A DNA stretch of 64,000 nucleotides from Arsenicitalea aurantiaca (GCF_003994485.1 NZ_RZNJ01000001.1:313765-377764); one strand, 5' to 3'; counted from the first letter of the stretch, positions 36,441 to 47,112 are shown. The notes: generated by a model from the letters alone, not told the origin. Made by a program: numbers and translations.

Positions 36441-37121
36441 TTACATCGCCGGGGCAGCCGGAGCGGCCGGGGCCATCGGATCGGCAGCAGGAGCCATCGG
36501 GTCTGCGGCAGGAGCCATGCCGGCATCCGCATCGTCGCGCCAGATGAACTCAGGCGCAGCTTCGAGGGCTTCCGAAGTGGTCGGGAAGACCCAGCGGCCG
36601 GTGCCGTCAGCGGCAACGGTCCACTCGAGCTGGGCGAAGTCGGCTGCAACCCACTTCTCGCCAATGCCGAGGAATCCGCCGACACCGATGACCACGGCAG
36701 TGATCTGGCCGGTCTCGTTCAGCACGATGTCGCTGACGTTACCGATGTTTTCCGCATCGTCGGCGGCCGACGAGTAGATCGACTGACCAATGATGTCAGA
36801 TGCAAGGTGATCGGTGGGCTGGGCCGTATAGCCCTGCGCCAGGTCAAAGCCCATCACGCCAGCAGTTGCACCATCCATGGGCTCAGCCGTCATGTCGGTA
36901 GCAGGGGCTGCCGGGGTGGCCGGTGCGGCATCGACCGGAGCTGCTTCATCGGCGGGAGCCATCTCATCGGCCGGCTCCATCTCGTTGGCGGGAGCCATCT
37001 CGTTGGCCGGCGCCATTTCGGTCGCAGGAGCGGTTTCGTTGGCGGGGGGCGTGACCTGTGCAACCGCACCGGTCGCAAGAAGTGCTGCCATGGCGGTGGT
37101 GGTCAGAAGCGTGCGGAACAT
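36441..37121 (-). CDS. exported PRC-barrel protein with Ala/Pro/Glu/Met repeats
   Basis: A 226-residue protein with a signal peptide (MFRTLLTTTAMAALLATGAVA before QVT) and a low-complexity stretch of tandem APANEM/EPADEM units (about residues 27-50). One PRC barrel follows (about 105-185, with ITAVVIGVGGFLGIGEKWVAADF), then a second repeat tail of ADPMAPA units. ATG 37121 is used because GGAG stands six bases ahead. The barrel is clearly related to those of the neighbour, pointing to local duplication. The negatively charged flexible parts suggest a periplasmic spacer; the function is unknown. Confidence 0.82.
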   Translation of the reverse strand: MFRTLLTTTAMAALLATGAVAQVTPPANETAPATEMAPANEMAPANEMEPADEMAPADEAAPVDAAPATPAAPATDMTAEPMDGATAGVMGFDLAQGYTAQPTDHLASDIIGQSIYSSAADDAENIGNVSDIVLNETGQITAVVIGVGGFLGIGEKWVAADFAQLEWTVAADGTGRWVFPTTSEALEAAPEFIWRDDADAGMAPAADPMAPAADPMAPAAPAAPAM

Positions 37122-37436
37122 GGTTGTCTCCAATTTTTCTCGTTGACGTTCTTGGCTCCACGCGAGGCATCGTTATCGATGTGACGCGGCGCGGCTCCGT
37201 ATGCCCAATCAACGACAAACTTGCGCAGTCGTTCCGTCATAAAGGCCGCTTTGCGGTCATCGCTTACCGATTGTCTGGTGGGCAGCGCACAAAGAAAAAG
37301 ACCGGCCCGATTGTCTCGGGTCCGGTCTTTCCGCCTCCCAGCGGTTTGTCGGTGGAGCGCTCGGCTCCATGGCGCTCACCTTATCCAATCATCGCCGGCT
37401 CCGCGCCTTGAGCCGGCCATAAGGGTTAAGCACCAG
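37122..37436. other. 315-base intergenic region with structured RNA potential
   Basis: No protein gene is seen. From about 37160 to 37290 nothing stands out apart from the PRC-barrel promoter. From 37291 to 37436 there are three hairpins, described in the findings: 37297-37330, 37351-37380 and 37395-37416. Confidence 0.6.
37295..37330 (-). terminator. strong intrinsic terminator about 107 bases after the peptidase gene
   Basis: AAAGACCGG and CCCGA pair with TCGGG and CCGGTCTTT (one mismatch between the parts), with a T-rich run on the minus strand. It is placed far behind the only minus-strand gene upstream, leaving room for a long 3' end or a separate small RNA. Confidence 0.75.
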
Positions 37437-38501
37437 TTAGCGCCCTGCCGGGTGGCGGGCGATCAGCCCGTGGATGTAGCCGAGCTTCTCGATGACCTGT
37501 GGTGTGAGCACGAAAGGATACGCATCCGGCTGTCCGATGGCCCGGTTCAGGTTGTTGAGGAGAGACGCAAGCGGGATCCATTGATCGATCAGGTCGCTGA
37601 TGTCCCCGCGGGTATAAGGATCGAAGTCGATCGCTGCGGTCAGTTCGTGCCGCTGATCAATCCCGGGCCGCACGCGAAGGCCGTAGGCCGATGCCATTTC
37701 CACCGTGTCGACGATGTGCAGGTAATGAGCCCAGGTTTCGGCGAAATCCTCCCAGGGATGCGCGGTCGCGTAGCTCGAAATATAGCCCGATTGCCAGTCG
37801 GCCGGTGCGCCCTCCGCATAATGGCGCTGCAGGGCGGCTCCATAGTCGGCGCTTTCATCCCCGAACATCGCGCGGAAGCCAGCCTGCTCGGGCCCGCTGC
37901 CGATCAGAATGTCCCAATAGTGGTGTCCCACCTCATGGCGGAAATGTCCAAGCAGCGTGCGATAGGGCTCGTTGAGCTGGGTTCGCCTGTATTCGCGTTC
38001 GGCATCGTCGGCTTCTTTCAGGGCAATCGTGATGACGCCGTTGTCATGCCCGGTCATGACAGGGTTCGGTGCCACGTCCTCGGCCAGAAAGCGGAAGCTG
38101 AGGCCATGCTCAGGGTTCTCGTTACGCGTTTCGAGCGGCAGGTTGAGCCGCAGGAGCGAATAGAAAAGGCGCTTCTTGGCGCGCTCGATGGTCTGCCAGC
38201 GCGAGAGATTTTCGGCGTCGTCGAGGGGCGGGACGGTCTCATTGTGACGGCAGGCCCGGCAGAAGGGATCTCCGCCCGGGTTATAGGGCAGAAGCCAGTT
38301 GCAGGCGCCGTGCGCGGAATTGGCGCAAAACACGTAGGCGGCCCCGTCAGCCGCAGGCGCATTGAGCACACCATCGGTTTCCACGAGGGAGAGCAGGCGA
38401 TTGCTGTCCGGCTCATAGCCGAGCGTGCGGCCGCAGTGCTCGCAGGCCACGTTCTCGAAATAGAGCGCGTGTCCGCAATTGTCGCAACGAAAGAGCTTCA
38501 T
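37437..38501 (-). CDS. zinc-ribbon putative zinc metallopeptidase (Peptidase_Mx-like)
   Basis: A 354-residue protein. The N-terminal zinc ribbon uses CDNCGHALYFENVACEHCG (about residues 6-24) and further cysteines (FCANSAHGACNW, FCRACRH). The C-terminal part has the zinc-protease motif HEVGHHYWD (about residue 189) with a likely third ligand in EDFAETWAHYLH. This two-part layout is that of the putative zinc-binding metallopeptidase family found in many bacteria; no substrate is known to me. No signal peptide, so it is probably cytoplasmic. Confidence 0.85.
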   Translation of the reverse strand: MKLFRCDNCGHALYFENVACEHCGRTLGYEPDSNRLLSLVETDGVLNAPAADGAAYVFCANSAHGACNWLLPYNPGGDPFCRACRHNETVPPLDDAENLSRWQTIERAKKRLFYSLLRLNLPLETRNENPEHGLSFRFLAEDVAPNPVMTGHDNGVITIALKEADDAEREYRRTQLNEPYRTLLGHFRHEVGHHYWDILIGSGPEQAGFRAMFGDESADYGAALQRHYAEGAPADWQSGYISSYATAHPWEDFAETWAHYLHIVDTVEMASAYGLRVRPGIDQRHELTAAIDFDPYTRGDISDLIDQWIPLASLLNNLNRAIGQPDAYPFVLTPQVIEKLGYIHGLIARHPAGR

Positions 38502-38582
38502 GGTGTTCCCGCCTCAGGCGCCGACGCGACGCGGCACACAATGCGCGGCCATCTCACCTCGTTCCACGCCGTGCGCGCCGTT

Positions 38583-40703
38583 TCAGATGCTGCCGATTGT
38601 CTTGAGCCGGATACGGGGATGCACCTCGTTCTGGCTCATCACGACAGTCTGGGGCCGGAAGCGCTCGACGATGGCGCGGACATGGGGGCGGATCGAGGGG
38701 GAGGTGATGAGCACGGGCAGTTCGCCCATCTGTGCCGCATTCTCGAAGCCCTGCTGCACCGCGCCGATGAATTGCTGCAGGCGGGACGGTGCCATCGCAA
38801 GATGCCTGTTGTCGCCATCGCCCACCATGGCTTCTGCGAAATCCCGCTCCCACTGGTGACTGAGGGTGAGGAGCGGCAGATTACCGTCCGGGCCGAGATT
38901 GGCCGCGCAGAGCTGGCGGGCGAGACGGGTACGCACGTGCTCGGCGATGGCCTGCGCGGTTCGCCCGGGTCCCGCGATCTCGGCGATCCCCTCGAGAATG
39001 GTTGGCAGGTCGCGGATCGAGACGCGCTCGGACAGCAGCGCCTGCAGGACCCGTTGTATGCCCGACACCGAGATCTGGCCCGGAACGATGTCGTCGACCA
39101 GCTTCTGCTGCTCCTTGGTGAGCCCGCCCAGAAGTGACTGCACGTTGGCGTAGCTAAGGAGGTCCGCGACATTGCCCTTCAGCACTTCGGTCAGATGGGT
39201 CGAGATCACCGTCGAAGGGTCGATGATCGAGAGGCCGCGAAGCTCGGCTTCGTCGCGCAGGGCAGGTTCGATCCACGTGGCCGGGAGCCCGAAAGTGGGT
39301 TCGGTCGTATGATGGCCGGGCAGGGTGATGTCGCGCCCCATCGGATCCATCACCATCAGCTGGTTCGCAAAGATCTGCCCGTGGCCGGCCTCCACTTCCT
39401 TGATGCGGATCTTGTAGTCGTTGGGCTCGAGCTGCATGTTGTCGAGGATGCGCACCGGCGGCATGATGAAGCCGAGTTCGGTGGCGAGCTGGCGACGCAG
39501 GGCCTTGATCTGCTCGGTCAGGCGATCATTGCCGTGCTCGTCCTCCTTGACCATGGAAAGCAGCCCGTAGCCGAGCTCGAGCTTGAGTTCGTCGATCTTG
39601 AGGCTCTCGCTGATCGGAGCCTCCTCGCGCCCGGTGGGCGGTGCGGGCTGGGTCGCGGCGGCTTCGGCGGCGGCGACCATCGCCTTGCCGGCTTTGGCGC
39701 GCATCGAAGTATAGGCGAGCACCGACAGTCCGATGGCCAGCGCCATGAACGGCACGAGCGGCATGCCGGGCAGAAGGCCGAGCGTGCCGACGACGGCCGC
39801 GCTCATGCCGAGGGCCTTGGGATAGTTGGTGAACTGCTCGCCGAGCGCCTTGTCGGCGCTGCCGGTGACGCCCGCCTTCGACACGAGCAGGCCTGCCGCG
39901 GTCGAGACGATGAGGGCCGGGATCTGGCTCACGAGGCCGTCGCCGACTGTCAGCAGGGTGTAGTTGTTTGCTGCCTCGCCGAAGGAAAGGCCTTCCTGCA
40001 TGGTGCCGATGATGATCCCGGCGACCACGTTGATGAAGGTGATCAGAATGCCCGCGATCGCGTCGCCGCGGACGAATTTGCTGGCGCCGTCCATGTTGCC
40101 GAAGAAGGCGCTTTCGGCCTCAAGCGTTTCGCGGCGGGTCTTGGCGGTGGTTTCGTCGATGAGCCCGGCGGAGAGGTCCGCATCGATCGCCATCTGCTTT
40201 CCAGGCATGGCGTCGAGGTTGAAACGTGCGGCGACTTCGGCGATGCGGCCCGAACCCTTGGTGATGACGACGAAGTTGACGATCACGAGGATGATGAACA
40301 CCACCGCCCCGATCACGAAGCTGCCGCCCATGATGAAGCTGCCGAAGGCCTCGATGACGTGACCGGCTGCCGCCGTGCCGTTGTGGCCATCCGAGAGGAT
40401 GAGACGGGTCGAGGCAAGGTTCAGGGCGAGCCGGATCATCGTGGCGATGAGCAGCACGGTGGGGAAGCTCGAGAACTCGAGCGGCGTGCGGATGAACAGC
40501 GCCGTCATCATGATCATCACCGAGAAGACGATCGATACGGCAAGGAACATGTCCAGCAGCATTGGCGGCATGGGCAGGATCAGCACGACGATGATCGTCA
40601 TGATGCCGATCGCAAGCGCGATGTCGCCCGAGCGCAGCGTCTGCGAGACGGTGGCGAAGCTCGGCAGGGTGAAGCCCGGGCGGCCGCTGGGCACGTCAGT
40701 CAT
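38583..40703 (-). CDS. flhA: flagellar export gate protein FlhA
   Basis: A 706-residue protein with eight membrane segments in the first half and the FHIPEP signature region (ITKGSGRIAEVAARFNLDAMPGKQMAIDADLSAG, about residues 145-180). A large cytoplasmic half follows (from about 360) that docks export chaperones. It is the gate of the type III flagellar export machine. It follows flbD with a 40-base gap on the same strand and is probably the last gene of the fliF operon. Confidence 0.96.
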   Translation of the reverse strand: MTDVPSGRPGFTLPSFATVSQTLRSGDIALAIGIMTIIVVLILPMPPMLLDMFLAVSIVFSVMIMMTALFIRTPLEFSSFPTVLLIATMIRLALNLASTRLILSDGHNGTAAAGHVIEAFGSFIMGGSFVIGAVVFIILVIVNFVVITKGSGRIAEVAARFNLDAMPGKQMAIDADLSAGLIDETTAKTRRETLEAESAFFGNMDGASKFVRGDAIAGILITFINVVAGIIIGTMQEGLSFGEAANNYTLLTVGDGLVSQIPALIVSTAAGLLVSKAGVTGSADKALGEQFTNYPKALGMSAAVVGTLGLLPGMPLVPFMALAIGLSVLAYTSMRAKAGKAMVAAAEAAATQPAPPTGREEAPISESLKIDELKLELGYGLLSMVKEDEHGNDRLTEQIKALRRQLATELGFIMPPVRILDNMQLEPNDYKIRIKEVEAGHGQIFANQLMVMDPMGRDITLPGHHTTEPTFGLPATWIEPALRDEAELRGLSIIDPSTVISTHLTEVLKGNVADLLSYANVQSLLGGLTKEQQKLVDDIVPGQISVSGIQRVLQALLSERVSIRDLPTILEGIAEIAGPGRTAQAIAEHVRTRLARQLCAANLGPDGNLPLLTLSHQWERDFAEAMVGDGDNRHLAMAPSRLQQFIGAVQQGFENAAQMGELPVLITSPSIRPHVRAIVERFRPQTVVMSQNEVHPRIRLKTIGSI

Positions 40704-40743
40704 GGTCAGAGGCCCGTCTGGTCGCGCGGGGGAAATTCATCGA

Positions 40744-42111
<1,368 letters not shown>

Positions 42112-42122
42112 GCTGTTCTTCC

Positions 42123-42467
42123 TCAGGCCGCTCTGGCGATTTCGGTCATGGTGACGCCGAGACGGTTCTCGACGAGCACGATCTCTCCGCGTGCCACCAG
42201 CCGGTCGTTGACATAGATCTCCACCGCCTCGCCGACCTGGCGGTTGAGCTCGAGTACGGTGCCGACATCCATCTTGAGGAGGCTCGCAATGGGAATGCGG
42301 GTGCGTCCGAGGACGACGGAGATCCTGACCGGAACGTCGAAGACGGCCTCGAGGTCCGAGGCCATCTTGGCGCCGGTCTCCGGCGGGAGCGGCCGGTCGG
42401 GGGATCCCATGTCCTCGAAGGTGACGCCGCTTTGCGGGTCCGGCTTCTGGCCCGGGGGATTGGTCAT
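42123..42467 (-). CDS. fliN: flagellar switch protein FliN
   Basis: A 114-residue protein with the C-terminal SpoA/FliN domain (about 38-112): VFDVPVRISVVLGRTRIPIASLLKMDVGTVLELNRQVGEAVEIYVNDRLVARGEI. It forms the bottom of the C ring. Start 42467 overlaps the end of fliH by 4 bases; 11 bases lie before flbD. Confidence 0.95.
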   Translation of the reverse strand: MTNPPGQKPDPQSGVTFEDMGSPDRPLPPETGAKMASDLEAVFDVPVRISVVLGRTRIPIASLLKMDVGTVLELNRQVGEAVEIYVNDRLVARGEIVLVENRLGVTMTEIARAA

Positions 42468-43096
42468 TCCTGGTCTCCTCGATTGGTCCCGCGGGCGGCG
42501 AGATAAGCTGTGATCGCGTCGTCGATGGCGCTCTCGATGGTCGCGCTGTCGCGGACGAGACCGCCATCGGCCCATTCGATCCGGCCATCACCAATGGCGA
42601 TCGCTTCATCGGGGAGGATGACGAGGCGGCCTTCGAAATGGCTGGCATCGGCCCGGCGGCGCGCCAGGGGCTCAAGCGTATCGACCAGATCGGGATGGCA
42701 TCGGATGACGAGGTGCGGGACCTTGTCGAGCGAAGACAGGCATTCCCCGAGCAGCGCTTCGAGTTCAGCCTGTGGCTCGCGGGCCAGAAGGTGACCGGAG
42801 AGCTTCCCCGCCACGCTGCGGGCGAGGGCGATGGCGCCGGCCCTGAGCCCGTCCGCTTCGGCGTTCTGCCTCTCGATGAGCGCATCGATCCGTCCGGCCA
42901 GGGCTTCGGTCGCGGTTGCAAGGCGCCGAGCGTCGCTGATGCGGGCCTTGCGTTCGGCTTCGGCGTAGCCCTCGGCATACCCGGCCATACGCGCTTCCTG
43001 GGCGTTCTGGTCTGCGGCCTCGCGGCTCATCTGGGGATGACGCGACTGGCCGGTGCCCAGGTCGAGGTCGAAAGTGAATCGTGCGGCGTTCGCCAT
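42464..43096 (-). CDS. fliH: flagellar export regulator FliH (FlbE)
   Basis: A 210-residue protein between fliG and fliN, with a helical N-terminal half carrying AGYAEGYAEAERKA-type spacing and a C-terminal domain containing LEALLGECLSSLDKVPHLVIRCHPDLVDTLEPL and GDGRIEWADGG, the pattern of FliH/FlbE, the partner of FliI. The start shares one base with the fliG stop; the end overlaps fliN by 4. Confidence 0.88.
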   Translation of the reverse strand: MANAARFTFDLDLGTGQSRHPQMSREAADQNAQEARMAGYAEGYAEAERKARISDARRLATATEALAGRIDALIERQNAEADGLRAGAIALARSVAGKLSGHLLAREPQAELEALLGECLSSLDKVPHLVIRCHPDLVDTLEPLARRRADASHFEGRLVILPDEAIAIGDGRIEWADGGLVRDSATIESAIDDAITAYLAARGTNRGDQE

Positions 43097-44178
43097 CAGA
43101 CCACCATCTCGTCGTCGGACTTGGATTTCTGGATGACGATCTCGCCCCGCGCGGCCATGTCCTTGGCGATGCCGACAATGCGCGCCTGGGTCTCGTCCAC
43201 GTCCTTGAGCCGAACCGGCCCCATCGCTTCCATGTCCTCGAGCAGCATGCGACCGGCGCGCTGGGACATGTTGGAAAAGAAGATCCCACGCACATGGTCG
43301 TTGGCGCCCTTGAGGGCGAGGCCGAGCTCGCGCTTGTCGAGCTTTTGCAGGAGCGCCTGGATGGCGGAAGCGTCGAGCCGGGTCAGGTCCTCGAAGGTGA
43401 ACATCAGCGCCTTGATCTTTTCGGCGTCCTCGCGATTGGTTTCCTCGAGTGCGGTCAGAAAGCGCGCTTCGGTCTGCCGGTCGAAGGCGTTGAAGATTTC
43501 GGCCATCTGTTCATGGCTGTCGCGGCGCTTGGAATGGCTCAGCGTCGACATGAATTCGGTGCGCAGTGTCGATTCGATCTTTTCGAGAATGTCCTTCTGC
43601 ACCGGGTCGAGCCCGAGCATGCGCTCGACGACGTCGAGCGCGAGTTCCTCCGGAAGCGCCGCAAGCACGCGGCTTGCATGCTCGGTCGGGATCTTGGAGA
43701 GGACGACCGCGATGGTCTGGGGGTATTCGTTCTTGAGATAATTGGCGAGCACGTCCTCGTGCACGTTCGCCAGCTTTTCCCACATGGTGCGGCCGGCGGG
43801 CCCGCGGATCTCGTCCATGATGATCTCGACCCGGTCGGGCGGCAGGAAGGACAGCAGGAGCCGCTGGGTCGTATCGGTGTTGCCCGAAACGGCGCCCGAG
43901 GAGGTGATGGACGTGACGAATTCGATCATCAGCTCGTCGAGCATTTCGGGGGTAAGCGGGCCCAGACGGACCATGGCGCGGGACAGCGAGCGGATTTCCA
44001 GTTCGTCGAGCTGCTCGAGGATCGGGCGCCCATAATCGGGACCGAGCGCCAGCAGGAGCGCCGCGGCTTTTTCATCGCCGCTGAGCGGCCGCTTGGCACC
44101 GCGCTCGCCCATGACGAGCTGGCGGCGCATCGCGTCCTCGATATTGGTCTCCTCGGACATGTCGCGGGTCTCTGTCAT
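43096..44178 (-). CDS. fliG: flagellar motor switch protein FliG
   Basis: A 360-residue FliG. The three helical domains are recognisable: an N-terminal part contacting FliF ([23 protein letters not shown]), the middle EHPQ-type region ([29 protein letters not shown]) and the C-terminal torque domain ([34 protein letters not shown]) with the charged residues that face the stator. It overlaps fliF by 4 bases. Confidence 0.96.
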   Translation of the reverse strand: MTETRDMSEETNIEDAMRRQLVMGERGAKRPLSGDEKAAALLLALGPDYGRPILEQLDELEIRSLSRAMVRLGPLTPEMLDELMIEFVTSITSSGAVSGNTDTTQRLLLSFLPPDRVEIIMDEIRGPAGRTMWEKLANVHEDVLANYLKNEYPQTIAVVLSKIPTEHASRVLAALPEELALDVVERMLGLDPVQKDILEKIESTLRTEFMSTLSHSKRRDSHEQMAEIFNAFDRQTEARFLTALEETNREDAEKIKALMFTFEDLTRLDASAIQALLQKLDKRELGLALKGANDHVRGIFFSNMSQRAGRMLLEDMEAMGPVRLKDVDETQARIVGIAKDMAARGEIVIQKSKSDDEMVV

Positions 44179-45803
44179 GCTGCGTCCGAAATCCAGTCAC
44201 GCACGATGAGCGCTGCCTGTTTGGGGTTCTCGTCGACGAGGGTGCCGACGGTCTTGAGCGTCTGGGCCTGCGTTTCGCCCATGGCGCGGGCGCCGTCCAT
44301 CCAGGCGGGCTTGCGCACCAGATTGGCCTCCGGGCCTTCATCGACGCGCTCGACGGCGCCGCTGGAGGGGCTGAGTTCGGCGCTCGCGGGGAGGGCAAGA
44401 GGGGCGGTCTCGGGGGTCAGTACGCGCCCCAGAAGCGGGCGCATGACGAAGAAGACGAGGGCGAGCGCGATCAGCAGCGTCACGGCCATTTCGGCGCCCT
44501 GCATTAGATCGTCGCGCGTGAAGTCGAAGAGACCCTGACCCTGGGTCCCGAGCGCTGCGAGTTCAGGCCGCTCGGCGAACTGCATGTTGACGACCTCGAG
44601 CTGGTCGCCACGCGTGGTGTCGAACCCGGCAGCGGAGCGGACGAGTGCCGCGATCTGCGCGAGCTCGGCATCGGAGCGCGGCTGGTAGCTCGCATTGCCC
44701 GAACCGTCATCGGCGTAGACGCCATCCACCGCCACCGCGATCGAGAGCCGGCTGATGCCGCCCGCTTCGGTCATTGCGGTCTCGGTGACGCGCGAAATCT
44801 CGTAGTTGACGGTTTCCTCGACGGTGCTCTGCTGCTCGTTGGTGCCCCCGCCAAGGCCTGCGTTTTCGCTTGCGCCGGGCAGTTCGTTGGCAACGCTGAC
44901 CTGGCCGGACGTGCCGGCCCCGATTGCCGAGTTCTGCAGTTCACGCGTCAGGGTCGAGCGCACCACCTGGCCGTCCGGATCAAAGGATTCGGACGTCCGC
45001 GTCAGCCGGTTCATGTCGAGTTGGGCGCTGACCTGCACCCGTGCTCGACCCGGGCCGACGACATTGACCAGGAGGTCCTCAATGCGGGCGCGGAGCCGGC
45101 CTTCGACGCCCAGCGTGCGCTCTTCGAGTTCGCCGGCGAGAATGCCGTCTTCGCCTGTGCCGGCGCCCGAGGCAAGCAGGCGCCCCGCATCGTCGACGAT
45201 CGAAACGCGGGTCGGGGTCAACCCTTCGATCGCCGACGCCACGAGGTGCTGGATGGCGCGGATTTCGCCGGCCGAGAGCTCACCGCGAACGCCGAGCACG
45301 ATCGAGGCGCTCGGATCCTGCCGCTCGCGCCGGAAGAGTTCACGCTCGGGGAGAACGAGGTGCACCCGTGCGCTGCGGATGCGGGCCAGGGAAGAGATCG
45401 TGCGGGAGAGTTCGCCTTCGAGGGCGCGAACATTGTTGATGTTCTGCACGAAGCTCGTCGCGCCCAGAGTGTTCTGCTGGTCGAAGATCTCATAGCCGAC
45501 CTGTCCGCGATGGGGCAGGCCGTCTGCCGCCAGGGACATCCGGAGCGTCGTGATCTGATCTCGGGGCACGAGAATGGTGTCGCCTTCCCCGCGCAGCTGG
45601 AAGGGGACGTTGGCGGTCTGCAGTTCGGAGACAATGGCGCTCGAATCCTCGATCGACAGGCCTGAATAGAGCGGCGCCATCTGCGGGCTGGCGCTGCGCA
45701 GGATCAGGAAGACGAAGAAACCGAGCATAAGGACGGCAACGACGCCCATGGCAGCGACGCGGGCCAGACCCAGCCGATTGAGAAAATTGACAAAATTATC
45801 CAA
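44175..45803 (-). CDS. fliF: flagellar MS-ring protein FliF
   Basis: A 542-residue protein with membrane segments near residues 20-40 and 440-460. Between them are the ring-building motifs ([63 protein letters not shown]), and the C-terminal tail binds FliG (VRDWISDAA). It is first in fliF-fliG-fliH-fliN-flbD-flhA; a CtrA-like site lies about 80 bases upstream. Confidence 0.96.
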   Translation of the reverse strand: MDNFVNFLNRLGLARVAAMGVVAVLMLGFFVFLILRSASPQMAPLYSGLSIEDSSAIVSELQTANVPFQLRGEGDTILVPRDQITTLRMSLAADGLPHRGQVGYEIFDQQNTLGATSFVQNINNVRALEGELSRTISSLARIRSARVHLVLPERELFRRERQDPSASIVLGVRGELSAGEIRAIQHLVASAIEGLTPTRVSIVDDAGRLLASGAGTGEDGILAGELEERTLGVEGRLRARIEDLLVNVVGPGRARVQVSAQLDMNRLTRTSESFDPDGQVVRSTLTRELQNSAIGAGTSGQVSVANELPGASENAGLGGGTNEQQSTVEETVNYEISRVTETAMTEAGGISRLSIAVAVDGVYADDGSGNASYQPRSDAELAQIAALVRSAAGFDTTRGDQLEVVNMQFAERPELAALGTQGQGLFDFTRDDLMQGAEMAVTLLIALALVFFVMRPLLGRVLTPETAPLALPASAELSPSSGAVERVDEGPEANLVRKPAWMDGARAMGETQAQTLKTVGTLVDENPKQAALIVRDWISDAA

Positions 45804-45882
45804 GTCGCACCCGACAATGTGTGTCGGTGATGCTCCGCGAGCCCCGCAGCCATCCCCTGGGCAAAAATTACCTAGCGGATGG

Positions 45883-45898
45883 TAAACATTGTCTTAAC
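45883..45898. promoter_or_regulatory. candidate CtrA site upstream of fliF (TAAA-N7-TTAAC)
   Basis: TAAACATTGTCTTAAC, consensus spacing with one transposed base in the first half. It is 80 bases upstream of fliF; the fliF operon is CtrA-activated in Caulobacter. Confidence 0.45.
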
Positions 45899-46004
45899 CG
45901 ATGTCGCAGAATGCGAAATGGGGCGCGGATAAGCGACCGTGCGCACATGAACGAACCGCCCCGGCGGGGCCGGGGCGGTGCGAAGATCGGCGACAGTAGC
46001 GTTA

Positions 46005-46283
46005 TCAGCTTTCGCGGTAGTGCTGGATCCAGGTCGTCCGAAGCCCGGCAAGGCCGTGCTTCTCGATGGCCGCCTGCCAGTTCAGGAACTCGTCCACGCT
46101 CAAGGTGTAGCGCTCGCACGCTTCCTCGAGGCTGAGCAGCCCGCCGCGAACGGCAGCCACCACTTCGGCCTTCCTCCTGATCACCCACCGCCTCGTGTTC
46201 TTCGGCGGCAGATCCGCAATCGTAAGCGGACTTCCATCCGGCCCGATAACGTACTTAACGCGGGGACGCATTTGTACGGTCAT
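46005..46283 (-). CDS. sciP: CtrA inhibitory protein SciP (DUF1153)
   Basis: A 92-residue DUF1153 protein: YVIGPDGSPLTIADLPPKNTRRWVIRRKAEVVAAVRGGLLSLEEACERYTLSVDEFLNWQ, with the helix-turn-helix of the family (LSLEEACERYTLSVDEFLNW). SciP binds CtrA or promoter DNA in Caulobacter and blocks CtrA-driven transcription in G1 cells. The upstream region has two CtrA-like sites, which agrees with sciP itself being a CtrA target. It lies between fliF and flgD on the same strand. Confidence 0.92.
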   Translation of the reverse strand: MTVQMRPRVKYVIGPDGSPLTIADLPPKNTRRWVIRRKAEVVAAVRGGLLSLEEACERYTLSVDEFLNWQAAIEKHGLAGLRTTWIQHYRES

Positions 46284-46309
46284 TTTACTCTCATACTCAG
46301 CCTGACCAT

Positions 46310-46327
46310 GGGTCTAACCCTAGACCC
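46310..46327. promoter_or_regulatory. inverted repeat in the sciP upstream region
   Basis: GGGTCTA-ACCC-TAGACCC, a seven-base-pair perfect inverted repeat with a four-base gap, 26 bases before the sciP ATG. It could be an operator or a leader hairpin; no T run follows. Confidence 0.45.
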
Positions 46328-46333
46328 GTGCAC

Positions 46334-46370
46334 TTAAAATTTGGCTAAGGGGAAAGTTAAACCCGGTTAA
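46334..46370. promoter_or_regulatory. two candidate CtrA sites upstream of sciP
   Basis: TTAA-N7-CTAA at 46334-46348 and TTAA-N6-TTAA (TTAAACCCGGTTAA) at 46357-46370, 50 to 90 bases ahead of sciP. The second has the same six-base spacer as the site ahead of ctrA. Confidence 0.5.
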
Positions 46371-46420
46371 GGATTTGAACCAAATGCGATGCACTTGATC
46401 TCTGGGCCGAGGACTTGAGT

Positions 46421-46458
46421 AAAAGACCCGCCGGACGAAGACAGGATCAGGCCGGCGG
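46421..46458 (-). terminator. terminator overlapping the flgD stop
   Basis: On the minus strand CCGCCGG (46452-46458) pairs with CCGGCGG (46428-46434) across the flgD stop codon, then GTCTTTTACT. The seven-base stem has a long loop, so it is of moderate strength. Confidence 0.55.
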
Positions 46459-47103
46459 CTGGCGTACCGAGGTGACGCTCGAGAGGTTCAGCCGCGAAGT
46501 GCCCACGATCAGAACCGGCTCGCTGCCGGTGAAATCGACGCCGCTGACGACACCGGTCGTTTCGGTGGTGATGGGCACATATTGCCCATCGGCGTTGCGG
46601 CCGGCAATGGTTATCGAATACGTGCCATCGGGCTTGCGCTGCCCGTCATTGCCGATCCCGTCCCAGGCGAACTGGCCGACACCGGCCGTGAGGCGCCCTT
46701 CTTCGGTGTAGACCGTGTTGCCGGCAGTGTCCTTGATGGTGACGGTGACGTCGGCGGTATCCTGCAGCGCAAAGGACCAGGTCGCCGAGCCATTCACGAG
46801 CTCGGAACGTACGCCGGAAGCCGTCACCTGCTTGCCGATATAGTTGACGGCGTTGTTTATGCCGGAATTCGCGCCGGCCAGCATCATGGCTTCGAGGAAC
46901 TCATTGGTCTTGAGCTGCTGTTCGACCGAGGTGAACTGCACCAACTGCTGGGTGAACTGGTTGGTGTCGAGGGGGTCGAGGGGGTTCTGGTTGCGTAGCT
47001 GGGTCGTCAGCAATTGCAGGAACGTGTCGAAGTTCTCGGCGATCGTCTGGCGCGACGAGGACATCGCGCTGGTGCCGGTGGAGGAAATGCCGCTGACGCT
47101 CAT
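46447..47103 (-). CDS. flgD: flagellar hook assembly protein FlgD
   Basis: A 218-residue FlgD, the cap on which the hook is built. The N-terminal signature FLQLLTTQLRNQNPLDPLDTNQFTQQLVQFTSVEQQLKTNEFL is very clear, and the C-terminal FlgD Ig/Tudor part has the DGIGNDGQRKPDGTYSITI line. It is preceded by fliK on the same strand with a 9-base gap, so fliK-flgD form a unit. Confidence 0.96.
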   Translation of the reverse strand: MSVSGISSTGTSAMSSSRQTIAENFDTFLQLLTTQLRNQNPLDPLDTNQFTQQLVQFTSVEQQLKTNEFLEAMMLAGANSGINNAVNYIGKQVTASGVRSELVNGSATWSFALQDTADVTVTIKDTAGNTVYTEEGRLTAGVGQFAWDGIGNDGQRKPDGTYSITIAGRNADGQYVPITTETTGVVSGVDFTGSEPVLIVGTSRLNLSSVTSVRQPPA

Positions 47104-47112
47104 GTCCGTCTC

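Noticed and set aside
37351-37416. Hairpins as a tRNA
   Set aside because: No anticodon loop or T arm can be drawn; only simple hairpins are supported.
37221-39137. Open frame of 638 codons on the plus strand
   Set aside because: Antisense to the metallopeptidase and flhA, both of which have clear family motifs.
42112-42978. Upstream extension of the flbD frame
   Set aside because: Runs through fliN and fliH in another frame; the FlbD start at 42111 has its own ribosome site.
43081-44538. Open frame of 485 codons opposite fliG and fliF
   Set aside because: Shadow of two certain genes.
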